64,000 nucleotides of DNA from Tyto alba. Taxonomy: Eukaryota > Chordata > Aves > Strigiformes > Tytonidae. The stretch lies in the NCBI RefSeq assembly GCF_018691265.1, contig NW_024881324.1:8559730-8623729 (forward strand). Direction: 5' to 3'. Positions 38,715 through 50,312 of this stretch are shown here, piece by piece. Numbering within the stretch: position 1 is the first letter of the stretch; every line of letters starts with the position of its first letter. The translations under genes and the position numbers were made by a program. Under the pieces are notes generated by a model. It was not told where the DNA came from. It did not search any database and saw only the letters and a list, made by a program, of their open reading frames with translations.

Positions 38715-40690
38715 ACCTCCTTGAAACCTTCTGGAAAATCTCCTGTAGAGGAGACTCCACAACATCTATTGACAGCTGCTTCCCGCATTTTCCTTTTCTA
38801 CTAATGAGCAAGATTTCTTAGTTGTGCCTCAGACCATTGTCGTACACAATGACACGTTTTGTCTCCCGTTTTTCCCAGTGAACGTGGAAAGAGTATTTAC
38901 TGTCTCTTTTCGGAGGAGCTCCTTATGCATCAGGATACCATTACAGAGTTGTCCTGTAGTCATCTCTTTCAGAATAAATAAGCCCAGCTCCCTTGGCTTT
39001 TCAGTAAAGATCGTATTTTCCAAATACATGAGCACTTTGTGCTGTTTCAGACTTGCTCCAATTTCTAAATTTTTCTCACAGTGTGGGCTTGATGCTGGGT
39101 ACAGCCCTGCTTAAGAAAGCCCGTGCTCCCATCCCTTGCTTTCAGCATTCTTCATAGTAGGTGTCAGAAAGTGCTTTGCATGCTTTGTACTACTGTCACA
39201 TTTTGCAGCTCACTGTGGTCCCCAAATGTAATTCCTCCCCTTGATGTATTTGATTCGTCCTTCCTAAAAATAGCAGTTCCTCATACTGTAGAAATGTTCT
39301 GAAATAAGTTCTTTAAGATTGCCTTTGATTTTGACCTTCTCTTCAGAGTGTTTACAGCCCCTTCCAGTTGTGTGTCACTGGCAAATTTTATGATAATCCA
39401 AGTTACTGATGAGAAGTACTTGGTAGAACTGAGGCTAAGACAAGTGCCTATGGCAAGTCACCTGAAATGCCCTCCCAGGATGGCAGTGAACTATGACAAT
39501 GATAATTCTCTTGAGGATGACTTTATTTAATCCCTTTTGCAGCCACCTTAGAGTAATTATGTCTAAGACGTGTCTCAGGAGCTTGTTTGATGGAACGTCA
39601 CAGGGGACAGTGACTGGATCCCTACTGAAGCAGAGGTGCTTCTTTACCTGCTCAGCCAGATGTCTGCCAAAAGATAATTAAATTAGCTTGATGTGCTATT
39701 TTGGCAAAACTATGGGAGGTATATGGGGGGTGGGGGGGGTGGGGGAGGTGTTGTTTTTAGTTTGTTTGATTATTTTTTTAACATTATCTTATTATTGTTT
39801 GTGTGGTTACAAAATAATTGTTTGATGATTTGTTCCAGAATGATTTGAGGGTTTGAAGTTAGGTAGACTTTGCCTGCCCTTAACTTATTTCCAGGAGCCA
39901 TGTCCTAAGTCACTAGGTACATTTTTAGCTTACTGGGGTCACCTTTCTAGCTCTCTTGCTGAAATTGGTTATGATCTGGTAAGTATTCAGTCAGTGGTAC
40001 TTTTGGTGAAGGCTAATGCAAAAGAAGCACAAATGCCTTAGTCAGACTGTTGTGTTTGTTTTCCTTCCTTGTGTGGTGGTTGATCTGTGCTGTTCTTTAC
40101 ACTTTTTAAGGCATTTATATAATTTCACAATGTTCTGTACAATTTTTAAGGCATTTAAAAAATCTTTTCTGTTTCATTTTATGTCCCCTGCTACCTGAAG
40201 TTTCTTTAGCTCCTTGGCCTTTCTGATTTTACCCGTGCATGCTTTTGCTGTTCTTACATAGTTGCTGTTAGTCACATAATTGTGTTTCCACTTTTTGCTG
40301 TGATTCTTTTCTAATTTTCCAGTCATTAGAGAACTTTGTGAACAGGGATAATGGCCTGTGCTTTATGCCCTTCCTCTGAGTGGGAATTGCTTTGGTTTGG
40401 GTTTTTTTGCAGGTGGGTTTTTGTTGTTTTTTTTTTGTTTGCATTTTTATTTTTTTATATAAGTCTGTTGTCCTTTCTCTACTGTTGTCACATCTTAGAA
40501 TTGAAAACTCATTTCATGATCACTGTCACCCAGATTACCTTCCCCTTCTAGTTCTCAATCAATTCTTCTCTATTAGTCTAGATGAAATCTGTAATCGATG
40601 TTCCTGGCTATTTATAAAGTCAGAGGTGTTCAACGCTTGTTCTGACTGCTGCAGGCAAGTGGCAGTGTCTCAGCAGCTCTCTACCCGTGT
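38715..40690 (-). mobile_element. Ancient CR1 LINE remnant, antisense
   Basis: On the + strand this stretch matches, with much decay, the reverse complement of a CR1 element read from its 3' UTR backwards. Recognised in order are a GAGACTCCACAACATC block near 38751 and TCCCAGTGAACGTGGAAAGA near 38873. Then come AATAAGCCCAGCTCCCTTGG near 38976, a GTGTCACTGGCAAATTTTAT block near 39371, and the AATGCAAAAGAAGCACAAATG block near 40014. Last are the CCTTGGCCTTTCTGATTTTA block near 40213 and TTTCATGATCACTGTCACCC near 40511. That order runs from the 3' UTR through the reverse transcriptase to the end of the endonuclease, about 2 kb. No reading frame survives on either strand. A G-rich run at 39725 and T runs near 40420 look like later insertions. 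Edges are approximate. Confidence 0.7.
39725..39748 (+). other. G-rich tract with quadruplex-type pattern
   Basis: Runs of six, eight and five G are separated by single T, then A and GG. Splitting the eight-G run gives four G3 tracts with short loops. It lies in intron C-D on the coding strand, inside the old antisense CR1, and probably arose as a simple repeat. Confidence 0.55.
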
Positions 40691-42182
40691 CTGCTCTGCG
40701 GCATGAAAAAGTACAGTAAAAGTCAAACCCTGGCCTCCATTTCAATTGCAGAGTGCTGCCCTGTCTAAATTTCAAGGGGAATGGGTAAATGCATTTCTGT
40801 TAACAAGTGTTTGCTTTCCAGATGATATCTCATACATCTCTGGAAAGCTCAAGGTAAAAACTCACATCATCAGTTAACTGGATTTTCCTTAAGTGTTTCT
40901 ACCTTGGAAGCACAGAAAGGACAAAAGTATGGATGGGTTTTAAAAGGGCATTACTCCTGCTCCAGCTTCTGGAGCACAGAGGAGAAAATGCACACGGTAA
41001 ACGCATGTGTACATATGCAGAATCTCCAGGTTCCAGTTCCTCTTCCACGAGTCACTTAATGGAAGACCACAGCATGATCTTTTCAGTCTCTATTTGATCC
41101 CTATTTTATAATATTATATTCCTGCTTTATAAGTGACTACAATCCTTGCCTTTATTTGAGAGAAGCTGCCATGCTTAATAATTTGGTAAGGATTTTGAAA
41201 TCCCAGAGGAGGAAAGTATTATAACTTTGCAGGAATGGTGTTATTTACCTAAGAACTGATGAGGGGTGATTGTACTGCATGCTTTTGCTTTGAGCACTTT
41301 TATCAATGTTCCTAATTTTTGGATGTGCTTATCTACACTCACAGCAGTTTAAGGAGGTGATAAGACAATGCTTAAACTTGTTTAGATGCCGAAATTTGTT
41401 TGAGGTTTAAACTTGAACTTCATTTTCTTGGTAGTAGGGCTCAGCTTTAGCAGTGTTGAGCCGTCACTATTTCCTTTGAAGCTGAGGGTTGCTTTCAGTG
41501 CTTAACATGCTTTATAGTTAAAATAGAAATTTTAGTTTGATAGATGGGTTTAAATGTCTTAACAGAAAGCAATGGAGTCCAGCAATTCTAAGTTGCAATG
41601 ACACATTAGTGAGTGATGAATATGAAGTAATAAAATGTGTGTCAGCAAAACTGCCCAGATATCAAACTTAAAAAAAATGCATTGGACTACCGTATACATT
41701 TTTATTTCAAATTTATTACTTTAACAACAAGATGCCTCCCAAGATTTAATATGCATGACAGACTGGGTCCTTCGTGACTGTCCTGAGCTGTTGGGTGCAT
41801 CATGTGTTCAATGTATCCTTTTATATGTATGTATAGACAGGAGGTTGGTTTGAATCTCAGTGTGTGTTTTTAGCAAAATGTGCCCGTTCCCGTTAGAGTA
41901 GGTAGTATACGCTAGCTAGTTTGTCTGCTAAGTAGTAGTAAACTTTGTGTGCACTTAAGGGAAGTTAAGTGGGGGAAAGAGAGTGTTTAGGGCCAGAAAA
42001 GGAGATAACGCAAGTGGTATTAGTTTGTAGATCCGATTACCTGCGTTTTGTGATACCATAACAAGCTTTATGGTAGACAAAGAAGAGGGTAGTGCAAGCA
42101 AGGGACCTCACCCTTCTTAATGTCAGAGGCTTTGTATCCTCCAAAAGCAGGATTGGCTTTCTGGGGACCTTTTTGGTTCATT

Positions 42183-42255
42183 GAAAAAAAAAAAACAAAA
42201 CAAACAAAAAAAAAGCCCACAACCTAAAAAAAAAAGCCCCACACCAAAAAATCTA
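42183..42255. repeat. A/C-rich low-complexity tract
   Basis: A stretch of A runs broken by CAAA, CCC and CCAAA units, ending about 200 bases before exon D. Similar tracts occur near 50262 and 51446, and all are A/C-rich on the coding strand. Confidence 0.85.
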
Positions 42256-42461
42256 TGTTATTTGTTTATTATAAATGCCCACCCTTTAGCCTGGGTGAAA
42301 ACCACTATATGAAAATTGTACGTAGGGGCCAGGTGTCAGGACTGCAGAATATGGTTGTCCAGTGACTGGGATGTAATGGCTGAGTGGTAACATTATTAAT
42401 TTACTTTTCTGTTTTCTGTTTCCTTCCTTCTGCTACCTCTGCAACACTGCTGGCATGGCAG

Positions 42462-43479
42462 GTTTCTAAAGTCAATGGGATCACTCGAATGTCATCTCCG
42501 AGTGCAAATGCAGCCAGTGCCAAAAAGATGAGAGAAGTCAGACCTTCACCGTCCAAAACTGTGAAGTACACTGCAACAGTGACAAAGGGAACTGTCACAT
42601 ACACCAAAGCCAAGAAAGAACTGGTCAAGGAAACCAAACTAAATCACCACAAACCCAGTTCACCTGTCAACCACACAATCTCAGGGAAAATAGAAAGTAG
42701 CAATGCAAAAACCCGCAAACAGGTGCTATCCCTTGGAGCATCCAAGTCTAACAATACCGCTGTTAATGGTGTAAAAGTCAATGGCAAGTTGAACCAAAAG
42801 ACATGCACTAAGGAGGTGGGGAGACAGTTAAGGGAGGGGCTGCGCAATTCGAAGAGGAGGCTGGAAGAGACGAATCACATAGACAAAGTACAGTCGCCCA
42901 CCAAGAAAATGAAAGGGGCTGTCAACTTGGCAGAAGCTGCCAGCAAAAAAGCAGCTGTAGAAAAGCCTTTGCTGAATGGACACCTTAAAAAGGAAGTGCC
43001 AGAGAAGAGTTTGGAAAGAAATAGGCCGAAAAGAGCCACTGCTGGAAAGAGTACGCCAGGGAAACAAGCACATGGCAAAACTGAAAATGCCTCCTGTGAA
43101 AATCGTTCTACCTCTCAAGCGGAGTCCTTGCACAAGCCACAAGACTCAATGGGAAAGCACGAAAAGGGCAGTAGTAAGTCTGGGTGGGGGATGCTGGGGG
43201 AGATTCCCATCCTTAGGCCCTCCACCAAGGAATTTCATGACCCACTGATATACATTGAGTCAGTCCGAGCTCAGGTAGAGAAGTATGGGATGTGCAGGGT
43301 GATTCCTCCTCCAGACTGGAGACCTGAGTGCAAGCTAAATGATGAAATGCGGTTTGTGACACAGATTCAGCACATACACAAGCTAGGCAGGCGCTGGGGA
43401 CCCAACGTGCAGCGGCTGGCCTGTATCAAGAAGCACCTCAAATCTCAGGGCATTACCATGGACGAACTCCCACTCATAG
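42462..43479 (+). CDS. JARID2: JARID2 exon D: RNA/nucleosome-binding arm, JmjN, start of ARID
   Basis: At 1,018 nt this is the largest exon. It starts on a whole codon after catggcag and ends one base into a glycine codon at G|gtaagg. Its first 245 or so codons are Lys/Ser-rich and disordered. Residues about 32-58 of the exon (near 42555-42635, the [18 protein letters not shown] area) fall where the RNA-binding region of the mammalian protein has been mapped. Two nuclear-localisation-like basic clusters follow, NSKRRLEE (near 42847) and [11 protein letters not shown] (near 43020). The JmjN domain is at 43203-43328, from [15 protein letters not shown] to [11 protein letters not shown]. The first part of the ARID DNA-binding domain runs from about 43344, through [20 protein letters not shown], to the exon end. 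An in-frame intronic ATG at 42384 lies upstream without a stop, but the acceptor and homology place the exon start at 42462. Confidence 0.97.
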
Positions 43480-46400
43480 GTAAGGGCTGTGGTTTCATTG
43501 GCCTTTTGCCGCTGCTTGTTAGTGTCCGTATACAACTTTATGCTCCATTTGCATTTATGCTTAACTGAACCCCTGTTCAATTAACACTGCAGAGCTCTGG
43601 ATCTCTCTCTATCCATCGGTCAGGCACGATGCAGGTACGTTGTTGGAGAGCTTTCCCAGGACACTTTATAAAGCGACTTTCCTCCTGCCAGCTCTTTTTT
43701 TTTCACACAGGGGGACAAAAAATGCTATGTGGGGTCTTGGTCTCCATGTTTCAGGATCTTTTCCTTTTCCTGCTGTTTATTTTTGTAGGTAGTACAAGTA
43801 GAGATACTGATAGCCTCGGTTTAAATGTTACCTCAGAATATTTTTCGGACCTTTCCAAAGATGTTTTCCAAACAGGTTGCAGTGCTGCCAAGCTTTAATA
43901 GGAATATTTTTTTTCCCCACTTCCTTTAAAAGCATTTAACCAAGGGGGAAAGAAAATATCTCGGAAATGACTTCTATTTGGGTACTCAGACACTTAAAAT
44001 CACAAATTTGCAGTGACCTGCTGACATTTAACAACCATTAAGTGTCAAGAATAGGCAGTAAAATGTGGTTGATTGCAAAATGGAGGTTTCATTATTTCTC
44101 CCAGCAGGTGTCTGCCAGGGCTAATGCCTGAGTGAGAATCACTTATTTAACAGAATTCTTGGTTTATGGTCTGCTGTCAAATATGACACGTGACAAAAAT
44201 GTGACAATAGTTTGTAAAAACATGACAACACCAGCATACAAATGAACTACTGAATGAGCCACCTCCATCTCTACTGCCTTTGCAGCCATGGCATAGTAAC
44301 AAACTTGTGTTTTTCATTTTTTTAACCCTTCCCTTTGTTTTTGAAGTGTTTTGAGTCAGAGCTCACAGGACCTGCATGTTGCAACTTGAGGCTAGAGTTT
44401 TGCCTTTGAGGCATTATCCGATCAGAGGCAGCTATCAACTCTAGCTGGATTAAAGGACACGCTTTTCTGTTTAAACTGTTCACAACGCTTTTTCCCCCGC
44501 CCCCAGTTTTCAAACTTTATTTTATATCACATATGGTATGTAAGTGAATATGCGTAAAAGCACACAAGGAGATTGCAGTGTTTATGGTGAACTGATGCAG
44601 GGCGCAACAGAGAAATGACAGAATTTCAGGAGGAGGAACGAGGGTGAGCGCTCTGTTGCAATAGCCGTGCAAAAACATTCAAAGAAATCTGAAAATTAAA
44701 ATCACTCAAGCAGCAATAAGTGAACATTTTGTATGCCGAATGTATGCAATGGTTGTATGCTAATAGAGAAGAATAATGAATTAAATTTACATTGGCAAGA
44801 GAGAGAAGAAAATGTGCAAGACAGCTCGATTAACGCTCCCGGAACAATGTTAACTTTTTAATGAAATACCTTAACTCGGCATTAAGATGGCATTACTGTT
44901 AATTATTTGTATTATTTAAGCACCTAAGAGCCTAATTAATAGGCAAGGATTGTATTCTGCTGGGTGCCATATAACCAGAGCAAACAGTGGTCTCTTATAA
45001 AATTTTTATCCTATGTATCCTTTCTGCAATTAATTTCCTACCTATCTTGTGTTTAAAATTAAAAAGAAAATGGAGAAAAGAAGATGGAGATCACCAGTAT
45101 ACAAAGATATGAAATCTATTGGTTCCAGCAAGAAAGATATAAAATAATCTGTGGTGATAAGTGCACACTTATTTAAGTAGATGTGCATACATATCCCTCC
45201 TTTCAGAGCCAAATCACATTTCCATTGAAGTAAGCGGGAGTTTTGCCAATGACTTGTATCGTGCCAGCATTTAGTATTAAATACATACCTGAAGATTTAA
45301 GATTTTTTTTTTTAATGAGCTTGCTCACCAGGTAATTAAAAAATATTCCTAACTTAGTGAAATCAAGACAATAAAAAATATAAATAATAAAAAAAAAAGT
45401 CACGCTGTTTCTGCATAACATGTGCCAGGTGTCCTATTTAAGCCATTTTGCTATAGATGCTTATAAATGGGGTTAAAACTCCTTACATGCGTAGGTCAAT
45501 CCTGGCAAACATCAGCCTGAGATACAAATGCTTCCAAAAGTTACAACTGTGTGAAATGGAATTATAATTGAGACCATTTTGTAAACCTTAGCTGTAGCTG
45601 GCCCCATGGAGGATCTGCCAGATATACGAGGCTCCAGTTGGATGATGTGCTACCCAAGCTCTAATATTGCAGAGTGATTATGAGCAATCGTTCCATGATG
45701 TGGGAGAAAATCACATTTCTTAAATAGCTCATAAATGGTGTTGGAACTAGGACCTTAAGCTGGGTGTGCACTCTTTGTCCCCCTGGAGAACACGTATAAT
45801 GTGAAACCTGGACCACACTTCTTTCAAAGTTAGGTGTATGTTACTCAACTTTATGTAGGTCAGTGAATCTATTGGGATGGAAAGCCATCTTGAATTATGC
45901 CTTCAGCTTATTTGTGAACTGTGCATATAAAACACTAGACCTTAAAGTAACAGCCTGTAATAGAGGCCAGCTTTAAAGTTATTTTATGAGGGGAATTAAA
46001 GAGGAAAGAAAGAAAACCTTTCAAACTTGTGGGTTTTTTTCTAATGGTGTTTACCTTTTCCCAGCTTCAAGACTTAATCATTTTGACACCCTCCCACACC
46101 CCTCAAAAAAAAAAAAAATTACTAAATTAGATAAATCTGCTGCCCCGTGGCCCTGCCTTCACCCTTGTCGTGTGCTCCTCAAAACCTTACCCTTGGTTTT
46201 GGCTGCAGCTGAAATCCTTCCCCCTCTTTTCACGCCTCTGCCCAGCGCTGCGCAGGCAACATTAGTGAGCAGCCTCCGGCGCTGCTCTGCCTCGGTTGCA
46301 ACTGTTGTCACCCCAAAATGTTGCACCCAGGTTTCCACTGCTGGCTCTCCCTCCACGGTGGATTGCCACAAGTGGTGGAAGAGGGGAAAGCAGAGGGAAG

Positions 46401-47639
46401 AAGGAGACTTGAGATCAGCTGTGAAGCATCTGAGATGCAGCACAAGGCAGTTGGAAGTCAGTAATACTGCTTGCATAGCAAGCAGGATGATATGACTGGC
46501 CCTTAAGATGCTGTAGATCTGCATGTGACTAAATATTTACCTTAACACTGCTTCTTGCACTTCTCTGTTGTATAATAGCATTTCTAAGTGCTCTGAAATG
46601 GCTATGGCATAATGATTTTTTACTTTTCTCGAAGAAAAAGGGGAAGGAGAGACAATGTGGCGGCAGTGATGTTGACGCAAATTTTGTATTAATTCTCTTT
46701 TTTTCCTTCAGCAGTGCCCTGTTGAATTGTAGGTGGTCTTTGGTCTGTTTCTTCACTCTTTCTACTGATGATTTATTTCTGTGCTTTGAGAGTATTTATG
46801 ATGTTTCTTTTATTGTTCCTCATCCATTTGGCTGCTTTTTATGCTGCAGTTTGTATAATCCTCCATTTTTATTTTTTGACTGGAGTGTGAAATGTGCTAG
46901 TCATCTTAAAACATACAAAAAACATAATGGAGTATAAAATATGGATGGCTTCAAACTGGAAGAATAATGTGTCTGGAACTTTTTTTTATGCAGCTGCAGG
47001 CACCAACCCCAAACCAACCCTGCCTCCCTTGGGTTTTTTCTACCTGTAGTGAAATTGATGTTACTGTGCTCCTTTTAAATACTAACTGTATTCAGAGTGT
47101 TGTGCAGACATTAGATAATTGATGTTTCACTTCCAGAAAGGATAGGTACTTGTCTCTTTGATTACCAGTACCCATCTTGATACTTGTTTTGCTTCTTGCT
47201 GCTATAAACCAGATGTGGGACTGATGGTGGGAGGGTGGGAGCGTGAGGGCTTTTAAAGAGCTGGGCAGTTCTTGACTCCCCGGCTGCTGGGTAGTGACCA
47301 GGGGAAAGATGTGTCTCAGGAGATATCTGGGGATGGTCTGAGAAGAGAAGGGAATGAAACTGAAGGAGGAGAGCGAATTTAACCAGAGGGAAGGCTGTTG
47401 CAAATAGCAAAATATGACCTGCTGAATGCAGAACAGTGGCACGCAGCTGTCTGTAGCAGGAGGTGTATGAGACAGGGACAGTCCTGCTCCGGTGCCCAGG
47501 TGCCCAGAGCCGTATGGGTAGCACGGCCCTTACGTGCTCAGCCTGAGAAGCACGATTGACGCGAGCTGCCCCCAGCTTTCCTAACCTGCTCCTGTGTTTC
47601 CCTTTCCCCTCCTCTGCTGCTGGCACGTGCGGACCCCAG
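43480..47639 (+). other. JARID2: JARID2 intron D-E (4.2 kb)
   Basis: Splits the ARID domain. Bounded by gtaagg and ccccag. The block 44640-45010 is AT-rich with several TAATTA-like cores and no transposon signature, and may be a conserved element. The 169-codon open frame at 45986-46495 crosses an A run and a C-rich stretch and shows no family signature. I see no RNA gene. Confidence 0.9.
44640..45010. other. Possible conserved non-coding element
   Basis: About 370 bases of unique-looking, AT-rich sequence with repeated homeobox-type cores: ATTAAATTTA, TTTTTAATGAAATACC, CTGTTAATTATTTGTATT and CCTAATTAATAGG. No simple repeats or transposon matches were seen. This texture is common in deeply conserved intronic elements of developmental genes. 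The call is by eye; cross-species alignment is needed. Confidence 0.3.
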
Positions 47640-48139
47640 GAGGCTGCGAGCTCGACCTGGCCTGCTTCGTCCAGCTGATCAACGAGATGGGGGGGATGCA
47701 GCAAGTGACTGACCTCAAGAAATGGAACAAGCTGGCAGACATGCTCCGCATCCCCAAAACTGCACAGGACAGGCTGGCCAAGCTGCAAGAAGCCTACTGC
47801 CAGTACTTGCTGTCCTACGACTCCCTCTCCCCTGAGGAGCACAAGAAACTGGAGAAGGAGGTCTTGCTGGAAAAGGAAATCTTGGAGAAGAGGAAAGGAC
47901 CTTTGGAGGGACATTCGGAGAATGCCTACAAGTTCCATTCCTTGCCCCGGTTTGAGCCCAAAAATGGACTCATCAACGGCGTGGTTCACAAAAATGGCTT
48001 CCGCAACAAATTAAAAGAGGTCGACGTCCCACTGAAGACGGGCAGGCGGCGGCTCTTCGCTCAGGAAAAGGAGACCACGAAGGAGGACGAGGAGGAGGAG
48101 GAGGGAGTTCTTAGCGACTTACACAAGTGTATATACAAG
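47640..48139 (+). CDS. JARID2: JARID2 exon E: rest of ARID and linker to JmjC
   Basis: This 500-nt exon begins with GA, completing a glycine codon, and ends on a whole lysine codon at AAG|gtaacg. It encodes [20 protein letters not shown] and [20 protein letters not shown], which complete the ARID DNA-binding fold started in exon D (ARID ends at about 47830, YLLSYDSL). A long charged helix-prone segment follows ([20 protein letters not shown]), then [28 protein letters not shown] basic patch comes next, followed by a DEEEEE acidic run (48083-48108) and SDLHKCIYK. All blocks match vertebrate JARID2. In JARID2 the ARID helps recruit PRC2 to DNA. The frame stays open for 66 codons past the donor, ending at 48337. 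A 275-codon antisense frame over this exon is a shadow of it. Confidence 0.97.
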
Positions 48140-50254
48140 GTAACGAGGCAGACTCTGCCGATTTTGTTTTGCAGAACTGATGGTGCTGTCGCCTGGGTGG
48201 CCCCTGGTGCTGCTGTGCCTCCCCCAGGGCAGCAGCGCAGCCAGCGGCCTTCACAGCCGGGCGGTCTGGTGGCTTTGTCCCGATCTGCCTGGCTCTTGCG
48301 GGATGTCTGGGAAAGCTGGAACACGTTATTGTCGTAACGAGATGCGCTGGCCTCTGCCCCCCTTCATCCCCTCGTGAGAGGTTCCCTGAATAACTCAGTC
48401 CAATTATCCCTGCAGACACAGTTTTTATTTTTATTTCCTAGTGACATTTAAAGTAACGTTCTGCTTTCTCCTTTCTGTTTCTTGCAAGTCTCTTGTTGAG
48501 CGAAGCGGTGCTCCACATCAAAACTAACATCACTAGAAATACTACTACATTTAGAAAGGGCAAATGGAAATGCAAACAATATTTTCATCCACGATGCCAG
48601 ATTTTGCTCAGCACTAACAGTCACACAGACGCTTAGTCCTCCACATATCAAGTACATCCATTTACGAAGGAATGCTGACTCTTTCACTGTATTTTATTTG
48701 GCAGTCTCCTACTCTGGAGCAGGACTTGGCACTGCAACTTGCAGTGCAGTTTTGAGTTGCATTGAATTGTGTAACCAGGTTCTGAGAGAAATATAGAGTT
48801 GAGTGTCTGTGCCCAGTAAAGGAATACGCTGTTCTTCCCCTTCCAATCTCGCTTCCATCACCAGGAAATGAAGCCAGATAGCCCAAAGTGGCTTATTGTT
48901 AAGCTATTTAGGGACTGCATGAGCTCATGACTTGAGCTTTAAAAGCTTGCTTCAGGTTTCTTTTGCAGCCTGTTATGATTTGTCAGCCCAAAAATTGTTT
49001 TTACTTGGGAACTCCGGCCTCAATCCCGGCTTTGAAAAGCAATCTCTTAGCCATGCTGCTGTTGGAGAGAAGCTTATCTAATGACAGCAGCACTTGTGAA
49101 TAGTGAAGTGACATTTCTGTGCTTAATGATGTTAAATGAAAAATTTGATGCAACTTACCCTGAGTGCTGTACGAACAACCTCAAATTAGTTGGGAAATGC
49201 CTCCATCTTCTTTTCCAGTGCAAGTTAAGTTTAGAAGATACAAAGTAACTCAAAAAGGAAGATTGGGATTTGTGATAAGTAACCTAATCAGATTTAGAAA
49301 ATAAAAGAAGGCAGGCAAGCAAAGCAGAGCTAGTATAACCAGCCTGAGTCTGCTTAGTCCCAGGCCTTTACCCCAGAAAGCTAAGAGCTCCCAAATTGCT
49401 GCTGTTGCCCAGAAAGCACTGGCAGTACTGACAGCATCAGGCCCTGTGTGAGCCCAGCAATACCTGGTAGAAATACATTCGTTCTGAGCATAGAAACTGG
49501 TAGAGATGAGCATCTCGGAGCCTGTGGGCCGGTGGTCTCCCCACCCACCAAAGCAGCTGCAGCGCACGGAGCGGCTCAGGCAGCGCCTCGGGGTGTCTGC
49601 CGTGGTGCTGGCAGCTTCCTGGAACCGGGGGCTTGCCCGTTGGATCCCATCCCACTCTCATCTGCGGTGCAGAGACTGGGGACTGCTGGCACAGGCGACG
49701 GATGGGGGAGGAAACAGGGGGAAAACAAATCTGCAGTGGGTTTCAGGAGAGATCCCTGCTGTGGAGTGCCCTGCAGGATGCCTGGTCAGTCTGAGTGCAG
49801 AGAGGTGCATAGCTTCATTTTCACAGCACTGGGGGGAAAAGCCCTGTGGAAGGACTGATGCGTGAGAACTGGTTATGGCATTGAGAGCAAGCCTCAAGAC
49901 ATAGAAATAGGCAATTCTGCCACAATCATGATGCACCAGAGTAACCCCCAAGACTTGTGAAAGAACTGCAGCCCATCACTAGGCTTTTTAATAAGACTGA
50001 GGTGAGGTGGTGTTGGCTTAAGCAGAGGGTACTTCATGACATTTTATGAAACAAGCCTTTTAATGCTGCATTCTCTGTTTTTCTTGAATGATGGTCGTCT
50101 CCTGTGGGTGCATCTGGGGAGGGGGGAGTGCTCTTTACCTATTAACATGTTGCTGAGACAATCTGAAATTTGTTTGACAGAACACGTCCTCATGTTACGT
50201 TTCTACAGATGATGGGATTGTAATAGTTTCTTTCTAAAGCACATTGCTAATTCT

Positions 50255-50312
50255 AATAAAAATAAAAAAACACACAAAAAACCCCTAAGCCCCAAACAAA
50301 ACCCCCCACCCC
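50255..50312. repeat. A/C-rich low-complexity tract
   Basis: Composed of AATAAAA, CACACAAAA, CCCC and CAAAACCCC units. It resembles the tracts near 9240, 42190 and 51450. Confidence 0.8.

Larger units (their letters stand above)
34588..42461 (+). other. JARID2: JARID2 intron C-D (7.9 kb)
   Basis: Bounded by gtaatg and catggcag. It is dominated by two CR1 LINE remnants in opposite orientation (37428-38110 on + and about 38715-40690 on -). A G-rich tract at 39725-39748 has a quadruplex-type pattern, and an A/C-rich low-complexity tract lies at about 42183-42255. The part 34588-37427 looks unique and AT-rich, with a 16-17 base T run near 36366. I see no gene in it. Confidence 0.9.

Noticed and set aside
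43164..43200. G-rich part of exon D as a quadruplex
   Set aside because: Only three G3 runs lie within loop distance; the fourth is 13 bases away, so it fails the canonical pattern.
45986..46495. 169-codon open frame on the + strand in intron D-E
   Set aside because: It runs across a T run and an A run, has no domain signature, and lacks splice or promoter context. It is judged a chance frame.
47162..47989. 275-codon open frame on the - strand
   Set aside because: Most of it lies antisense to JARID2 exon E and intron D-E. The openness over the exon follows from its codon composition, and the product matches no family.
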